Of a stretch of DNA of 64,000 nt, positions 26,301-36,626 are shown piece after piece (the first letter of the stretch is position 1; each line of letters opens with the position of its first letter). Position numbers and translations under genes: made by a program. This DNA is from Porites lobata (taxonomy: Eukaryota; Cnidaria; Anthozoa; Scleractinia; Poritidae). The stretch covers positions 726,001 to 790,000 of the forward strand of contig CALNXK010000015.1 of NCBI GenBank assembly GCA_942486035.1, read 5' to 3'. Below the pieces are notes generated by a model. That model searched no databases, had not been told where the DNA came from, and was given only the letters and a program-made list of their open reading frames with translations.

Positions 26301-29300
26301 ACTTCTTCCGCTTTAACTTGACTTAAAAATTTCACTGTACATTTCACGGAGCCGGGGGATTTCCTTGGCTGTTATCAACGTGGAAGAAAAAATGGAAAGA
26401 AAATGGAAGAAAAATAGAACCAAAAAGAAATCCCTAGCTGTTTGATTCCCTGCCTACTTGTTGTATTAATATCCGCCAACTTGAAATCTTAGTGACATCC
26501 CTACCTACATGTTTAGACAACACATAGATATACATGTAGTGTAAAGCAAACTATCGCTATAGTCATGATTGAAAAAAAAAAAGTAAAACATAACCTGTTC
26601 AGGTGGAATCTCTAGATAGTGAGATAATGTAAAGTAACATATACCTAGTCATGACTGAAAAAATATATAGATAAAAACATACCCTGTTGGTGGAATCTCT
26701 AGATAGTGTTTGTTTTTAATCTAAATGACAACATCAGCTGAATATTCTCTTTTTCGTAATTTATTTTAGTCAAATCACCACATTCCACATACATGCATGT
26801 AAATAAACATCTTCAAATAATCAATACAGTGCATGAATATGGAAAAAAAAGCTAAATGACTGCAGCCTTCTGAACTGAAGGTCCAAGTCACATCAGGCAA
26901 GTGCTAGTGCTAGTTGTTTTTGACCTTACTTAATTGCAGCGATTATTAAGATTACATGTACCAGAAGCATTTAATATACAACCTTATGCAACTTATACTA
27001 TGAATTAAAGTTCAAATGAACAAACCTACCGGCTGTATTCTAATATTTTATATGTAAGTTCAATTCTCAAGTCCTTATAAATTAACTGGAAACTTCATTG
27101 CTTCTAACTTGTATAGTAGCCATCGGAAACTTATACTTATTATGCTATTTCTTCCCCTTTTTTATCTAACATTGGTCTTGACAAGTCTGCTATAACCTTG
27201 TAGCGCCAGAACATACAGTTTTCAGAGTATTCCATTGACTATTTGCAACAAAGAGTACAGTTATTTCGATCTGCAGTAAACAAAAAGCAGCAAAGAGGGA
27301 TCAGATCAATGGCATATCTTTGCATGCAATTTGAACTTTATAAGCTCATTTACGCAAAGTTATTAGAAAACATACCTTTCCACATTAATCCAGCTGAGTA
27401 AACTCACTTGCAAACATGCTTTATGTGAACACAAACTTCGCAATTGATCAATTTGTCTCGAAAATAACATGGATAATAGAAAGACAGTCTTACGAAAATA
27501 CTTTGCTGCTAGTCCGCGTGAATTTGAACTGTTCAACCACAGGCAGCCCAAGCGCACTATTTGTGGGTTCGGGCTTCAGAGGTCATTTGGTCGGAATATA
27601 CTAGCATTATTAGTGTATTATCTGATGCCAAATAAATGCAAAAAGTCTGAAAGATATGAAGTCTTCTTGTTTGTCTATCGGTACTAGTAGCCTTTAAGAT
27701 AACGAAAATCGATATTTTTTGCATTTTTACATGTGATTCGGGTCCTTATTGATCGAATTTTATCACATGTATTCGAATCTACAACGCTAAGGAAAAAAAA
27801 ATCATGATCACGCGAAATATTGATTCAAAAAGCTCCCTTACCTTTAGTTCATAGCCACTCTGTGTCCTACGGCTGGTTTAAACGCCGTTTAGTCGACTTT
27901 CTTCAGTATTCAGTACTCGATGGAAAGAAAGTCGACTAAACGGCGTTTAAACCAGCCGTAGGACACAGAGTGGCTATGAACTAAAGGTAAGGGAGCTTTT
28001 TGAATCAATATTTCGCGTGATCATGATTTTTTTTCCTTAGCGTTGTAGATTCGAATACATGTGATAAAATTCGATCAATAAGGGCCCGAATCACATGTAA
28101 AAATGCAAAAAATATCGATTTTCGTTATCTTAAAGGCTACTAGTACCGATAGACAAACAAGAAGACTTCATATCTTTCAGACTTTTTGCATTTATTTGGC
28201 ATCAGATAATACACTAATAATGCTAGTATATTCCGACCAAATGACCTCTGAAGCCCGAACCCACAAATAGTGCGCTTGGGCTGCCTGTGGTTCAACGGAA
28301 GTTCATTTCGCACTTTTCTGTTGGTTCAAGAGTCACACGTGACAAAGTAAATCAAATCGCGCATGTGCCAAAGGCACGCGTGGAAGCCTGGGAAACAAGA
28401 AAAGATGGCGGCTAATCTTGCGACGTGCTCCCGTCTGGGTCGAAATAGCAGTTATTTTCAGCGTTAATTAAGATGAAGCAACGCATTTGAAGTATTAAAA
28501 GCAAGAGGTAAATGCTGCACCACATTATCAATCAAAGAACTGCGACGAAAAACGTGTTGTGGCCGTTGTTCATGTTGGACAAAGCTCACATGTTAGTGTA
28601 TGGAAATCTGATCTAACCAAAGACACCTTGATCACACCAAGACCACATCATTTTATTGCCTCAAGGGATCATTCATTGGTTGAATGAACTGTATCAAAAG
28701 GAAGCTCAAAAAGCATGCAAAGCAAGGAGCTGTTCGCATGTTCAAGTGGACTTTCGACCTACCAGGAACGGTAAATCCGAGGAACACATTACAGTAAGAA
28801 ACAGTTTATTATAAAAATGGAAATGATCCTTACAGTTAAAGGGACATTATCTAACTGGTTGAAGAACAAGTACCTGCAAAAATTAAGCCTTGATTGGGAA
28901 TCGAATCTTGACCTTAGGAGAAATGACATGAATGGAAATAATCGAGCTTATATGAAATGACAATTTTTTTTTGGAAATGTGGATATAGATGCGAATTAAA
29001 GTAGAAATGATCCTCGCAGTAAAGTAAATTACTCATGCGGCTGAAAAAGAACCATACAGAAAATTCAGAATAGGAGCTACTTCAATATATTTCGGTATGG
29101 TTTTTATATAAGTTTTGCAGAATCGCTTTGTCATCAAATATTGAAAATTAACTTTATATTACTTCATACATCTATATATACATAATTCAATGTTGCTGCT
29201 ATTGAGGAAAAAGTTTCTTATTCGAGTGGAAGCAAGCAAGATTTGTGTTTTGCCAGAATGCCAAACTTTGTGGAAAGAGAGTAGTGGACTTGTTGTATCC

Positions 29301-32300
29301 TTATGATCTATGTTTTTCCCTTTCTTGCACTAATTTCTTATATTATATTATATTATTAACTCTTTTCTATTTACCTAAAGAAGTTTTGGTATTGATCCTG
29401 TAAAAAAATACATTTCTAATTGTCATAATAATGAATAGGTAGAACTATTGTAACAAAATTGTTTCTAGTTCTTATTGCTGTCACTTGTAGACAGGCCGGG
29501 AAGGCCATGAAATGCTGGCCTATTTTTTAGTGTGGGCGGAAAAACCACGCTTCTATGGCCAGACTTACCTTAAAACCCTGGCCTTGACTGGGTTTACCTG
29601 GCTTTTCCAGGCCATGCTTTCCTGGCAAGCCCAGCCAAGACCTTGGCAAGCCGGGCTTGCCATGCTTTTGACCGCACTCCTGATGCAAGGGTTGAAGGGA
29701 ATCAAGACAGCCCATATCTTGTGTGTTTGCCTAATTTCCGTGGAGTTATAATGTGGATAATCAACGTACATTTCAGACTGGAAGTGCACTTCATATTTTT
29801 AACGAGACTTCTCATTTCAGACAACATTTTGCACTGAAAGTGTACTGGACATGTAACAGCTTTAAATATTTATTGCCGTAATATGCTGTAATAATGTAAT
29901 TTAGATAAGTTAAATTGTTATCTTAATTTAAATACTGGTTGGAGGTTTGTGAACAGCATTTGCCACATGTCAGCATTACCAGATTAGGTATTAGAAGTAT
30001 ACATTACCAGTATGTTCTGTATTATAAGTTTAGAATTGTTTCAGTGCAATCACTTAACAAAATTAAAATGTGAAAAAATAAGAAAAGACTACGAAATCTT
30101 CTACAATTCTTAAAGTCTTTCTGATTTTTAAACATCCCTGAGCTGAATTCCTAATTTGCATAACTAAGAATTCCTAGGAATTCCCAGGAATTCCAAGCCC
30201 AGCTGGCCTGAATTTTTCTATTCCCAGAAATTCTCAACAATTCTTAAGCGTCTAAAATTGTAAAACTTAGAATTCCTAGGAATTCCTAGGAATTCCAAGC
30301 CTAGAGTGAGACCTAATTTGCCATTCCCAAAAATTCTCAAGAATTCCAAGCTTATTTGATGAAGGCTGATTTGCATAGTTGGGAATTTTTGGGAATTCCT
30401 AGGAATTCCCAGAAAGCTGGGAATTCATTTCGCAAGGGTACTATTTTTAATTTGCATGTGTGACCCTTCTGGGCCACCGTATATATGCTTTATATGTAAG
30501 TAATGTAAATCAGTGATGCAAATAAATTAATTTAAAAAAAAAGATTTGCACAACCGATTTTCCCCCTATTCATCCTGTTAAAAAGGTTCCAGTGATTAAA
30601 GTAAACATAACATAATTAAACTAATTATCACCCCTTACCTGTGCTAATGGGGCAACAGTGCCTAGATTTCGATTTAGACAATTGGAGAGAAGATTAGTTG
30701 AGACCAGGGCTGCAAATAACGGCCGGTCAACGGACAATGTCCGGCCTGATCGTGGACTTGACCGGTCAAACTCCGGTCTTGCCGGTCATTTTGACCGGTC
30801 ATTTTTGGATATAAACATTTTATTTTCAATAGAGTTGTCGCTTAATGCTCTATAACGCTGCAATGATTTCTTTTTTCTTTGGCGTTTTTTGCTGCTTTGC
30901 ACTAAACCCTTCTAAGAAAAAGAACACCGCAATAAATTAATTTCATGTCGTCATGTCATAATGAAACGCAACAAAGTGAATAACAAACTGAGTTAAAAAG
31001 TAACGCAACGTTGCAAATCGTATTGTACTTTCGGCTTTGCTGTAATCAGCAATGTGACCTTCTTCACTTCTTTGCGAATTCGAAGGAATTCAGGCAAATC
31101 GATTGCAATTCTCAACAGGTCGTCCTGTGTTTCTCCGGGAATAAATGTTAGCGCATCGATTAATAATAATTTCTTTTATGTCGAACATGAATCTCGTTTG
31201 CAGACTCGATTCCAGAATGGTCTGATAAAAATTTAAGCTACTCAAGAGGGAAGGTCGTCGTCTATCGCGGCGCTAGATTCTCGTTCTTGTAAACAACTTT
31301 ATGCAAATTTCTGTTGACATTTGAGCCCTTCGCGATAAAATGTTGCGCTATGACTCAAATTTATTTATTGACTTCTGATCATCAACACGCTGTTTGTGGA
31401 ACAAACTTCTCGCCAATGCAAATCAACTTCTTTGCCGAAAATATCAGCGACGATTCTTCTCTGAGGAAGTGACTTTCGATCACGTCCCAGGCAAGGAAAA
31501 AGATCAAGTATCACCAATGTTCATTTCGGAACATCAACGTAAAACAAGCGTGTGCAGATTTTGTAAAATAACCCAATTTTTTTGTTTTTTTTTTTCGTAA
31601 TTTCTAAAGTTTGCTGAACTGTATGTGTATTCCATTTCCTGAACCTTGGGAGTTTGAAAAGGATTTACACTTCACTTTTTACTTCAAGAGACTTCAGACA
31701 CCGCCATGCAATGATACTCAAGGTAGAACGTAACTCGAAAACGCGAAAACCGCGGAAAGGAACTCTACAACGTGCGAATACATTTTTCACCAATTTGCTG
31801 TCAAAAATGTGAACGTCAATGTAGCAATAACGATCTATTGCCAGCATAATTGGATATTCCTTAGGCAAAAAAAAATATTAGTATTCATTATTTGACCGGC
31901 CAGAATCGGGGTTTGTCCGGGCTAAAAAATATTTGGCCGGTCATCATGACCGGCAACCTGCTGTCCGTTGTTTGCAGCCCTGGAGACACTTTTTCTTTTG
32001 ACATTTTGCCAAGTTAAGGGGGAAAAAAAAGCTTCCCCCAATCCCCTCGATGCAATGTTGTGCTGCTGTCCGCGCTACACTGTACATGTACCCGTACAAA
32101 ACAACAAACACCGCAACTTTGAATGGAGGGGAGGAGGAGGGATGTGGATTGTTTTGTTCTCCAAAATTACCCCATTTGAGAACAATGTCTCAACAATGTT
32201 TACCCTGATTTTTTTTGGCCAGCGAAAATGACTCTTAGGCTAGTGCGTGCTAATGCTACTTGTAGGTGCCAGAAAAAGGCCTGAGAAACTGACTTTCTTC

Positions 32301-33521
32301 GCACCCTGATCCTTGTGGCCAAGTTCATATACCTGCAAATGTACTTTTAGATAACTAGCAAGTAACATTCTCTTTAAAAAAAAGTTACCTGACTTTCTTT
32401 TGGTTTGTGTGTACATCCACCCTTTTTCTCCTTTTCCAATTACCGATCAATTCATCTGAGTCATCTGTGTTATTACCAGTTGAATCACTGAAACCGGTCA
32501 CAAGGTACATTGTTACCCTTAACACCAGTAAGTGTGAGAGTTGCTCAGTGGCAGTTGCTAAATTACTATTATGAAATTTTTGGATACATCATCACTTATG
32601 AAAGTTTAACACACATAGTAACTGGGTAAGATAATAACTACTTTCCTTTTTGTGATTCACTATGATTCAAAGGCTTAAAGGCTATGAACGTGAATATACT
32701 CTTTCAGAATTTTTCATTACCTTGTAGATTCACAAAGAACCTCACTTGATAGAATGGGTCATGGATATTACATTTTGCTGTAATTATGCCTGTCAGTGCC
32801 ACCACCTCATCAATCCAAAGCTCTAGAGATATTTGCGACAATACCCTATTTTCTGATAATTATTACCGGTAATTGATATAGTTTTGTTGGTTATTTACCA
32901 GGATGATTTTAAAACAGCACAAAATCCAGGCTATTGATAAACATATTTACAGTGTAGGTACATGTAATGACCTTAGCCTTTTATCACTGAGTGGGAAAAT
33001 GCTGAGAACACTACAGTTTTTCTATTAAAATGAAAGCATTCACATGGAAACTTAACAACTTTTGAAGCAATTTCAAAGTATCCCAAAAAACAAAGGGATG
33101 TTTTTGCACAGAACTTTAAAACCTGTGGAAACAAGCAATGTTGGCATTAATGCTAGGGATGTCTTTAAAGGCCAGGAAACTACATGTACAGTGTTAGATG
33201 CTGCCTGTCTATGAGGAATATTGTTATAAACAAGAAACATTGTTCATTTTATTTTAACAACACATGAAAAATGGCTACAGGTAAATAATGCACATGCATG
33301 TATCAGTGTTGTAGATAATTAATGACAGAACAAAACTTAATTCTTTAAGGCAAACATATATTTTGGGACAAATACAATGTAATAGAGTAAACTATATTTT
33401 TGCTTTACCTTGAACTTCTTTGATTTTCTTCTTCATCAAAATCCTCATCTGAGGAACAATTGGGTGAGTGTGAATTTTTCTTTTCATCTAGACATCGAGA
33501 AAGATATCCAGAATCCGCCAT
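11395..33521 (-). CDS. FAM111-like trypsin-fold serine protease with modular N-terminal exons; frameshifted
   Basis: Seven minus-strand coding exons: 33521-33409, 32487-32389, 20162-20103, 19876-19814, 15989-15930, 15692-15633 and 13154-11395. Every join is phase 2 (AG plus one base), and all frames stay open across the joins. The start ATG sits in AGGATGG; an acceptor at 33528 implies an upstream leader exon. The N-terminal part of about 150 residues is serine/acid- and lysine-rich (CSSDEDFDEEE, TDDSDE, SDEEKEN). The terminal exon carries ETLFESLVRDGRF, a FAM111 ubiquitin-like-region feature, then a protease domain with TNNHV (His), LDYAIF (Asp) and GSSGSPG (Ser). FAM111 proteins are nuclear or chromatin-linked proteases in vertebrates. 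One extra T in the T run at 12140-12142 (plus-strand A) shifts the frame just before TNNHV, so the reference reads as broken unless this is a sequencing error or a polymorphism. Linking the distant small exons to the protease rests on phase and composition, not transcripts; further exons could be hidden in the 12 kb intron. Confidence 0.6.
13155..14627. other. Intron of the FAM111-like gene, degraded repeats
   Basis: No exon is seen. 13905-14045 holds a degenerate repeat of GGGG..ATTTGA units, a composition known from dispersed cnidarian repeats. 14270-14300 ends in a TTGTTG run after AATAAAG, resembling a retroposon tail. Confidence 0.4.
14628..16730. repeat. Segmental duplication, copy A (contains two FAM111-like exons)
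   Basis: Aligns directly with 19039-24635. Long stretches, such as the sequence around 14735-14970, are nearly identical to 19165-19400. It includes coding exons 15633-15692 and 15930-15989. It lacks the 2.4 kb transposon and about 1.35 kb of other sequence present in copy B, and carries its own 252 bp insertion. Confidence 0.9.
15336..15587. mobile_element. 252 bp element with TAAAT target duplication, only in copy A
   Basis: Ends CAGCATGCAAAGAAAG and, inverted, TTTTCTTTGCACCCTG. TAAAT lies at 15331-15335 and 15588-15592. Copy B holds a single TAAAT at the matching place, an empty site. Right-end-like fragments recur at 16300-16325 and 32285-32308. Confidence 0.85.
17179..17815. mobile_element. 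Inverted-repeat insertion with hammerhead-like motif and 12 bp target duplication
   Basis: Arms of about 165 bp (from 17201 and to 17815) are inverted copies around a central 290 bp. AATACTAAACTT flanks the insertion exactly (17167-17178 and 17816-17827). Each arm holds GACCTCGGAGAGGTCGAAAC, a hairpin followed by GAAAC and GTC, resembling the 3' half of hammerhead ribozymes in Penelope-like elements. The upstream box is degenerate. No reverse transcriptase is present. Confidence 0.65.
17828..19038. other. Intron sequence with a MITE fragment
   Basis: No exon is seen. Near 18420-18445, GGTGCTTAAGTTCCCTA matches in inverted form the ends of the MITE at 36627-37451, so a truncated relative sits here. 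Confidence 0.4.
20605..21126. mobile_element. Nested MITE-like element with GCGGTCGC / GCGACC ends
   Basis: GGCTTCTGATAT occurs at 20593-20604 and again at 21127-21138. Between them lies sequence with inverted ends (TAGCGCGGTCGC against GCGACCTAGATCGCACTA) and many AAATTCGCG/CCCGTGAAATT motifs. The 12 bp flanking repeat may be a target duplication, although the inverted ends do not meet it exactly. Confidence 0.5.
21337..22776. mobile_element. MULE-like element with long inverted ends and 10 bp target duplication
   Basis: Inverted arms of about 160 bp start CGTAGTTACTAAAACATGG and continue as ACCACCTACAACC-type repeats. GGCGACTAAG flanks both sides (21327-21336 and 22777-22786). Long terminal repeats and a 9-10 bp duplication fit Mutator-like elements. 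A perfect-stem hairpin lies at about 21978-22032. The open frame at 21519-21809 shows no transposase motif. Confidence 0.75.
23431..23538. repeat. GA/CT-rich foldback hairpin
   Basis: AAGGGGAAGGGGAAGGGGGA on the left pairs with an inverted counterpart on the right; the loop centre is near 23485. It lies in the part of copy B with no match in copy A. Confidence 0.7.
26037..26168. mobile_element. Foldback MITE, TA flanked
   Basis: Arms TAGAGCGGTTTTCACTTGAC face each other around an AACCAAAACCA-repeat centre. TA occurs at both edges, as expected for a Tc1/mariner-type non-autonomous element (inference). Confidence 0.7.
27535..28292. repeat. Near-perfect 758 bp palindrome
   Basis: Left arm 27535-27903 and right arm 27925-28292 are inverted copies with one substitution (in GGG(T/C)CCTTATTGA) and one length change in an A run, around a 21 bp spacer. 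The spacer reads CAGTATTCAGTACTCGATGG. The arms encode no recognisable protein. Weaker inverted similarity continues for about 20 bp outside. Confidence 0.95.
30705..31982. mobile_element. hAT-like element, CAGGGCTGCAAA ends, 5 bp target duplication
   Basis: Ends CAGGGCTGCAAATAACGG and, inverted, CCGTTGTTTGCAGCCCTG. GAGAC lies on both sides (30700-30704 and 31983-31987). Subterminal GACCGGTCA/TGACCGG repeats occur at both ends. The 1.28 kb interior has no transposase. Confidence 0.85.
31983..33408. other. Introns around FAM111-like exon 2
   Basis: Apart from the exon at 32389-32487, no gene is seen. A truncated copy of the GACTTTCTT(C)GCACCCTG-ended element finishes at about 32308. Confidence 0.4.
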
Positions 33522-34003
33522 CCTTTCCTGTTGAATAGAAATACATGTAAGTGTTTCTTTCACTTACACGTGTCAGTATTCTGTTAATGTCTCTGTTCCT
33601 TCGCGGTGCATGTCAAACGCATAACTAAATTATAAAAACAAATAATGACAAGTTGGCATTAATGGGGGAGCACTGCCTTGCGCTAGGTTAGCCTGATGCG
33701 ACTTCCGGCGATGGCGTGACCAAAGAACCTCACTTATCTCTCCAGCACTAGGAGCTGAATGCAAAACAGCACGTGCTGGATCGGACAAGAGTATCGGTTT
33801 GCAGGCGATATTAAATGGCAACGCGGGGGAAGTCGCTGCGCAGACTTAACTGCACTGCCAAGGAGTGTCCCTAGTTTATTTGATCGCATAGCACAAAACA
33901 AAGCCCAAACCTCATCTCCAAAGGGAGGGAGGCAGGGAAAAATTTTTACAAGAATCATATACTGAGCGCTAACCTTGCTGAATAACAGAAGCCAAGTGAA
34001 CTC

Positions 34004-34028
34004 TGAACACTTGTTCTAGGCTTTTATA
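34004..34028 (-). promoter_or_regulatory. TATA-box core promoter of the FAM111-like gene
   Basis: On the minus strand, TATAAAAG occupies 34028-34021. About 25 bases later comes TTCAGAG, an initiator-like start near 34004. A possible leader exon would end at AGCAAG before GTTAGC (about 33974, a weak donor) and join the acceptor at 33528, a few bases before the ATG at 33521. Confidence 0.5.
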
Positions 34029-34034
34029 GCTAGA

Positions 34035-34919
34035 CAAACGTCTGCTGGCATAGCCAGTAGAAAAGGCTGTACTACAAGACAGCTCAGCATTTCACGTGCG
34101 AACTCTTAGCCATGAATAGTGCATTGAAAAAGTTGGCCAATGCTGTGGGTCGTACTGGCCTGCTAAAGACAACAAGGCCGTAAAGTTCTACGCTAGAATG
34201 CAATGTATCTTAGAGCTTGCTGACCTTGGCAGCTTGACTACACAACTGCTTTATTGAAAAATAACCGCCATGAAAGGGTTACTGATAACTAGCGTCACGT
34301 TCCATTAACTACATTTTACTGGCGTGACAGTAAAATTGTTTTAAAAGAGTGCTTCTCTTCCATACATCAATGCACGAAGAGACAAGACAACAGTGGCTTT
34401 AATGATCACCTGAGTCAAGAATGTTTGGTTTTCTTCAGTTATTAACGAATATTTTACTTACATGTAACGTTACAACTGGCTTTCCCTGTATTAACATGTC
34501 ATTGGTGTTTGTAGATATAAGCAGTTATTTTTCACCATCAATTATACCAAAAAAGAACTACAGCTGCACATCTCTCACCCGAGAAATGTTTGCTGTCAAA
34601 TTACAATAAAACAAATTGACATCACTGGTATATTAATATTACTGGTAAATGTATCAGAAAAAAAGGATGCAGAGTGAATGTTGCACCAAAAGGCAGCATG
34701 GTGACTGGCTCAACAGTTTGGGCAGGGTAGAGCTGGAGAAAATAGTAGGGAAAGATTTCACCCAACAGAGTGGACACAAAATAGCAAAACTGCCACAAAA
34801 ACATAGCACTTGATGGATGACAACTGCACTATAAAGCATATCTGCTAATAAAGATGAGCTCTACAAACTGGCCTGCTCTTACTGTATGGGTCTGCATATA
34901 CATGTAAGCTCAATTACCA
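34035..34919. other. Upstream flank, no feature seen
   Basis: No domain-bearing frame, paired splice signals or inverted repeat was noticed. Confidence 0.4.
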
Positions 34920-35110
34920 ATTATTGGTAGAGCACTGCCGTGCTAACACAGAGGCCATGGGTTCAAAAAACCCGTTGAAGTCCCGAATTTTTTTCAGGCT
35001 AATTTGCAATTGCTTAAATTGCAATTACCACTGTGACGATTATATCTTAATTCAAATTTGTATTTCTGCAGTTCACATCATCTCCAATATTTGCGAGATA
35101 AACGTCCCTT
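34920..35110 (+). mobile_element. tRNA-derived SINE
   Basis: A tRNA-like head has an A-box-like TGGTAGAGCACTG and a B-box-like GGGTTCAAAAA about 35 bp further on. A body follows with TTGCAATTGCTTAAATTGCA and GTATTTCTGCAGTTCA, similar to tails of tRNA-derived SINEs common in corals (family recalled, not searched). It is not an intact tRNA: the cloverleaf does not close. Confidence 0.6.
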
Positions 35111-35139
35111 CATATCCTGAAACTAGCAAAGAATAGGCA

Positions 35140-35500
35140 AATAATGCATTCAAACCTCCAGTCACACCTCCCGTAAGCAGACACCTCCAGCTAGCAGACA
35201 CCAAAACGTGGACCTGGCAATTTCTCTCTTCAACACTACAATTTTAACCTCCTGACAACAGACACCTCTCGTCAGCAGACATAGCCTGTTCCAAGCATTC
35301 AGATAGTGGAGAGCAGTGCAAAGTAAAGAAAGCAATGAAAATTAGAGGGGGACTGGGGAAGGAGGTTTTTTTGCGCTCCTTTATACTTCGCACCGCTCCC
35401 CACTATTTGAACGCCTGGAACAGGCTCCAGCAGACATGGGCACCTATTCAAGGTTTTACAGGGTCTAAAATAAGCTCCCATAAACGGACATTAAACAATA
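35140..35500. repeat. CAGACACCTC-rich dispersed repeat with an inserted foldback
   Basis: CAGACACC-type words recur here, as they do at 16640-16690, 24540-24700, 36225-36300 and 45380-45470, so this is a dispersed family. It is split by the foldback at 35283-35428. Confidence 0.5.
35283..35428. mobile_element. Foldback MITE with 9 bp target duplication
   Basis: Arms of about 50 bp beginning AGCCTGTTCCA are inverted. AGCAGACAT lies on both sides (35274-35282 and 35429-35437), consistent with a Mutator-type element, although the host repeat is itself rich in CAGACA words. Confidence 0.6.
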
Positions 35501-36626
35501 TTAAGAAAATTTCTAACAAAACAGGTTTGGTTTAATGGTTAAATTATACACTGACCTAGACAAAAACAGTGTTTTGAACCTACAGTTATATGAAGGTTAC
35601 ATAAAAGTAGTTATTTCTATTCCAATAAGTGTTTTTTTTTTATCTATTACAGCACACAAAGTTTTTTTGAAAACTTTTCTTTGAGCCATTCGCATGAAAA
35701 TTTGTCTTTTTGAAATCTGAATTAACTTGCAAGGCACGTAATTCCCTTGAACCATATCCTGCCTTTCTGTTTAACACCTTCCCTTTACAATGTAATGACA
35801 AATGTTGCTGACTTAGATGCACACTTCAGGAGCTTCGTCACCCATATGAACAACAACTCCCATACCAACTGCTATTTTATTCAGGAACCACAAAAGCAGA
35901 CACTGATCAATAGCCTCTTATTATACCTAAGGACACTTGTAAATATGTAAATAAAATATGTACTTTCCCTGTTCTTTTCACCTCCAAAACATGCTTTAAT
36001 AAATGTTTCTACTTAAAATATTGAACTAAAAAAATTACTCTTGTAATTTTAAAAATTTGAGCCAATCTATGAGCTTACATGTAATAATTATTTCATGTGT
36101 AACAGAAAAGCAACATCCAACAACCCTGTGATGGATGATAAAATCACAAGTGGTCTTAAAAGCTCTAAAATACATGTTCTGGAGCATTGTATGCCCTCTA
36201 GTGCACCAGTTTTTTTTTTCCAACCTCCCGTAAGCAGGCATCTCCCGCAAGTGGACACGTACCCTTGGTCTCGAGGGTGTCTGTTTATGGGAGGTTCGAC
36301 TGTACAAGATTTAATTTGCATTTCAGCTGGGAAGTACATGTATTTTGAATAAACAACAGAACATTATTCTTGAATTCAGCTATTCAAACAGTACAAGGTT
36401 ATGAAGAATTATGCTAATCAAGAAGGTGTTAGAGGCCTTGACAAAAACAAAACAAAAAAAACCTCAATACAGAGCAGTGTTATAGCAGAGCATGGTAACC
36501 CCTGGTCAGGTGCCCAAGTTTTGCTCTTGGGCAAGTAGAGAATCTAGCTTATTTTTTACACGTTCAGAGCACTGGGATCCCTCCAATTTCCTTAGAGCAC
36601 AGCTTGCAACCTCAGTCTGCATATTA

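Larger units (their letters stand above)
25627..30439. mobile_element. Nested element with ACCCTTGCGAAATG ends and AATTCCTAGGAATT arrays
   Basis: Inverted ends ACCCTTGCGAAATG and CATTTCGCAAGGGT. Just inside each end is a cluster of palindromic AATTCCTAGGAATT-type words (25640-25945 and 30165-30425). The middle holds a small foldback (26037-26168), a very large palindrome (27535-28292) and an odd GC-rich block of CCAGGC/GGCAAGCC words (29490-29720). Inner open frames have no known domain. Confidence 0.55.
25305..30480. mobile_element. 5.2 kb composite element, ends ACNGTGGCCCAGAAGGGTCA
   Basis: The inverted ends run for about 35 bp, through GTGGCCCAGAAGGGTCACAC and GCAAATTAAAAAT. TATATGC lies on both sides (25298-25304 and 30482-30488), giving a 7 of 8 bp target match. 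The left side repeats GCAAATTAAAAAT many times in both orientations. It sits within the 12 kb intron of the FAM111-like gene. No transposase is recognised. Confidence 0.65.

Noticed and set aside
29512..29751. 79-codon frame with a hydrophobic middle
   Set aside because: It is produced by the GC-rich GGCC/CCAGGC block, which is open in several frames on both strands.
30638..30661. Extra small exon of the FAM111-like gene
   Set aside because: It has AG and GTAAGG borders on the minus strand, but 23 bp breaks the uniform phase-2 pattern.
34920..35000. tRNA gene
   Set aside because: A- and B-box-like words are present, but the acceptor and anticodon stems do not pair; it fits a SINE head instead.
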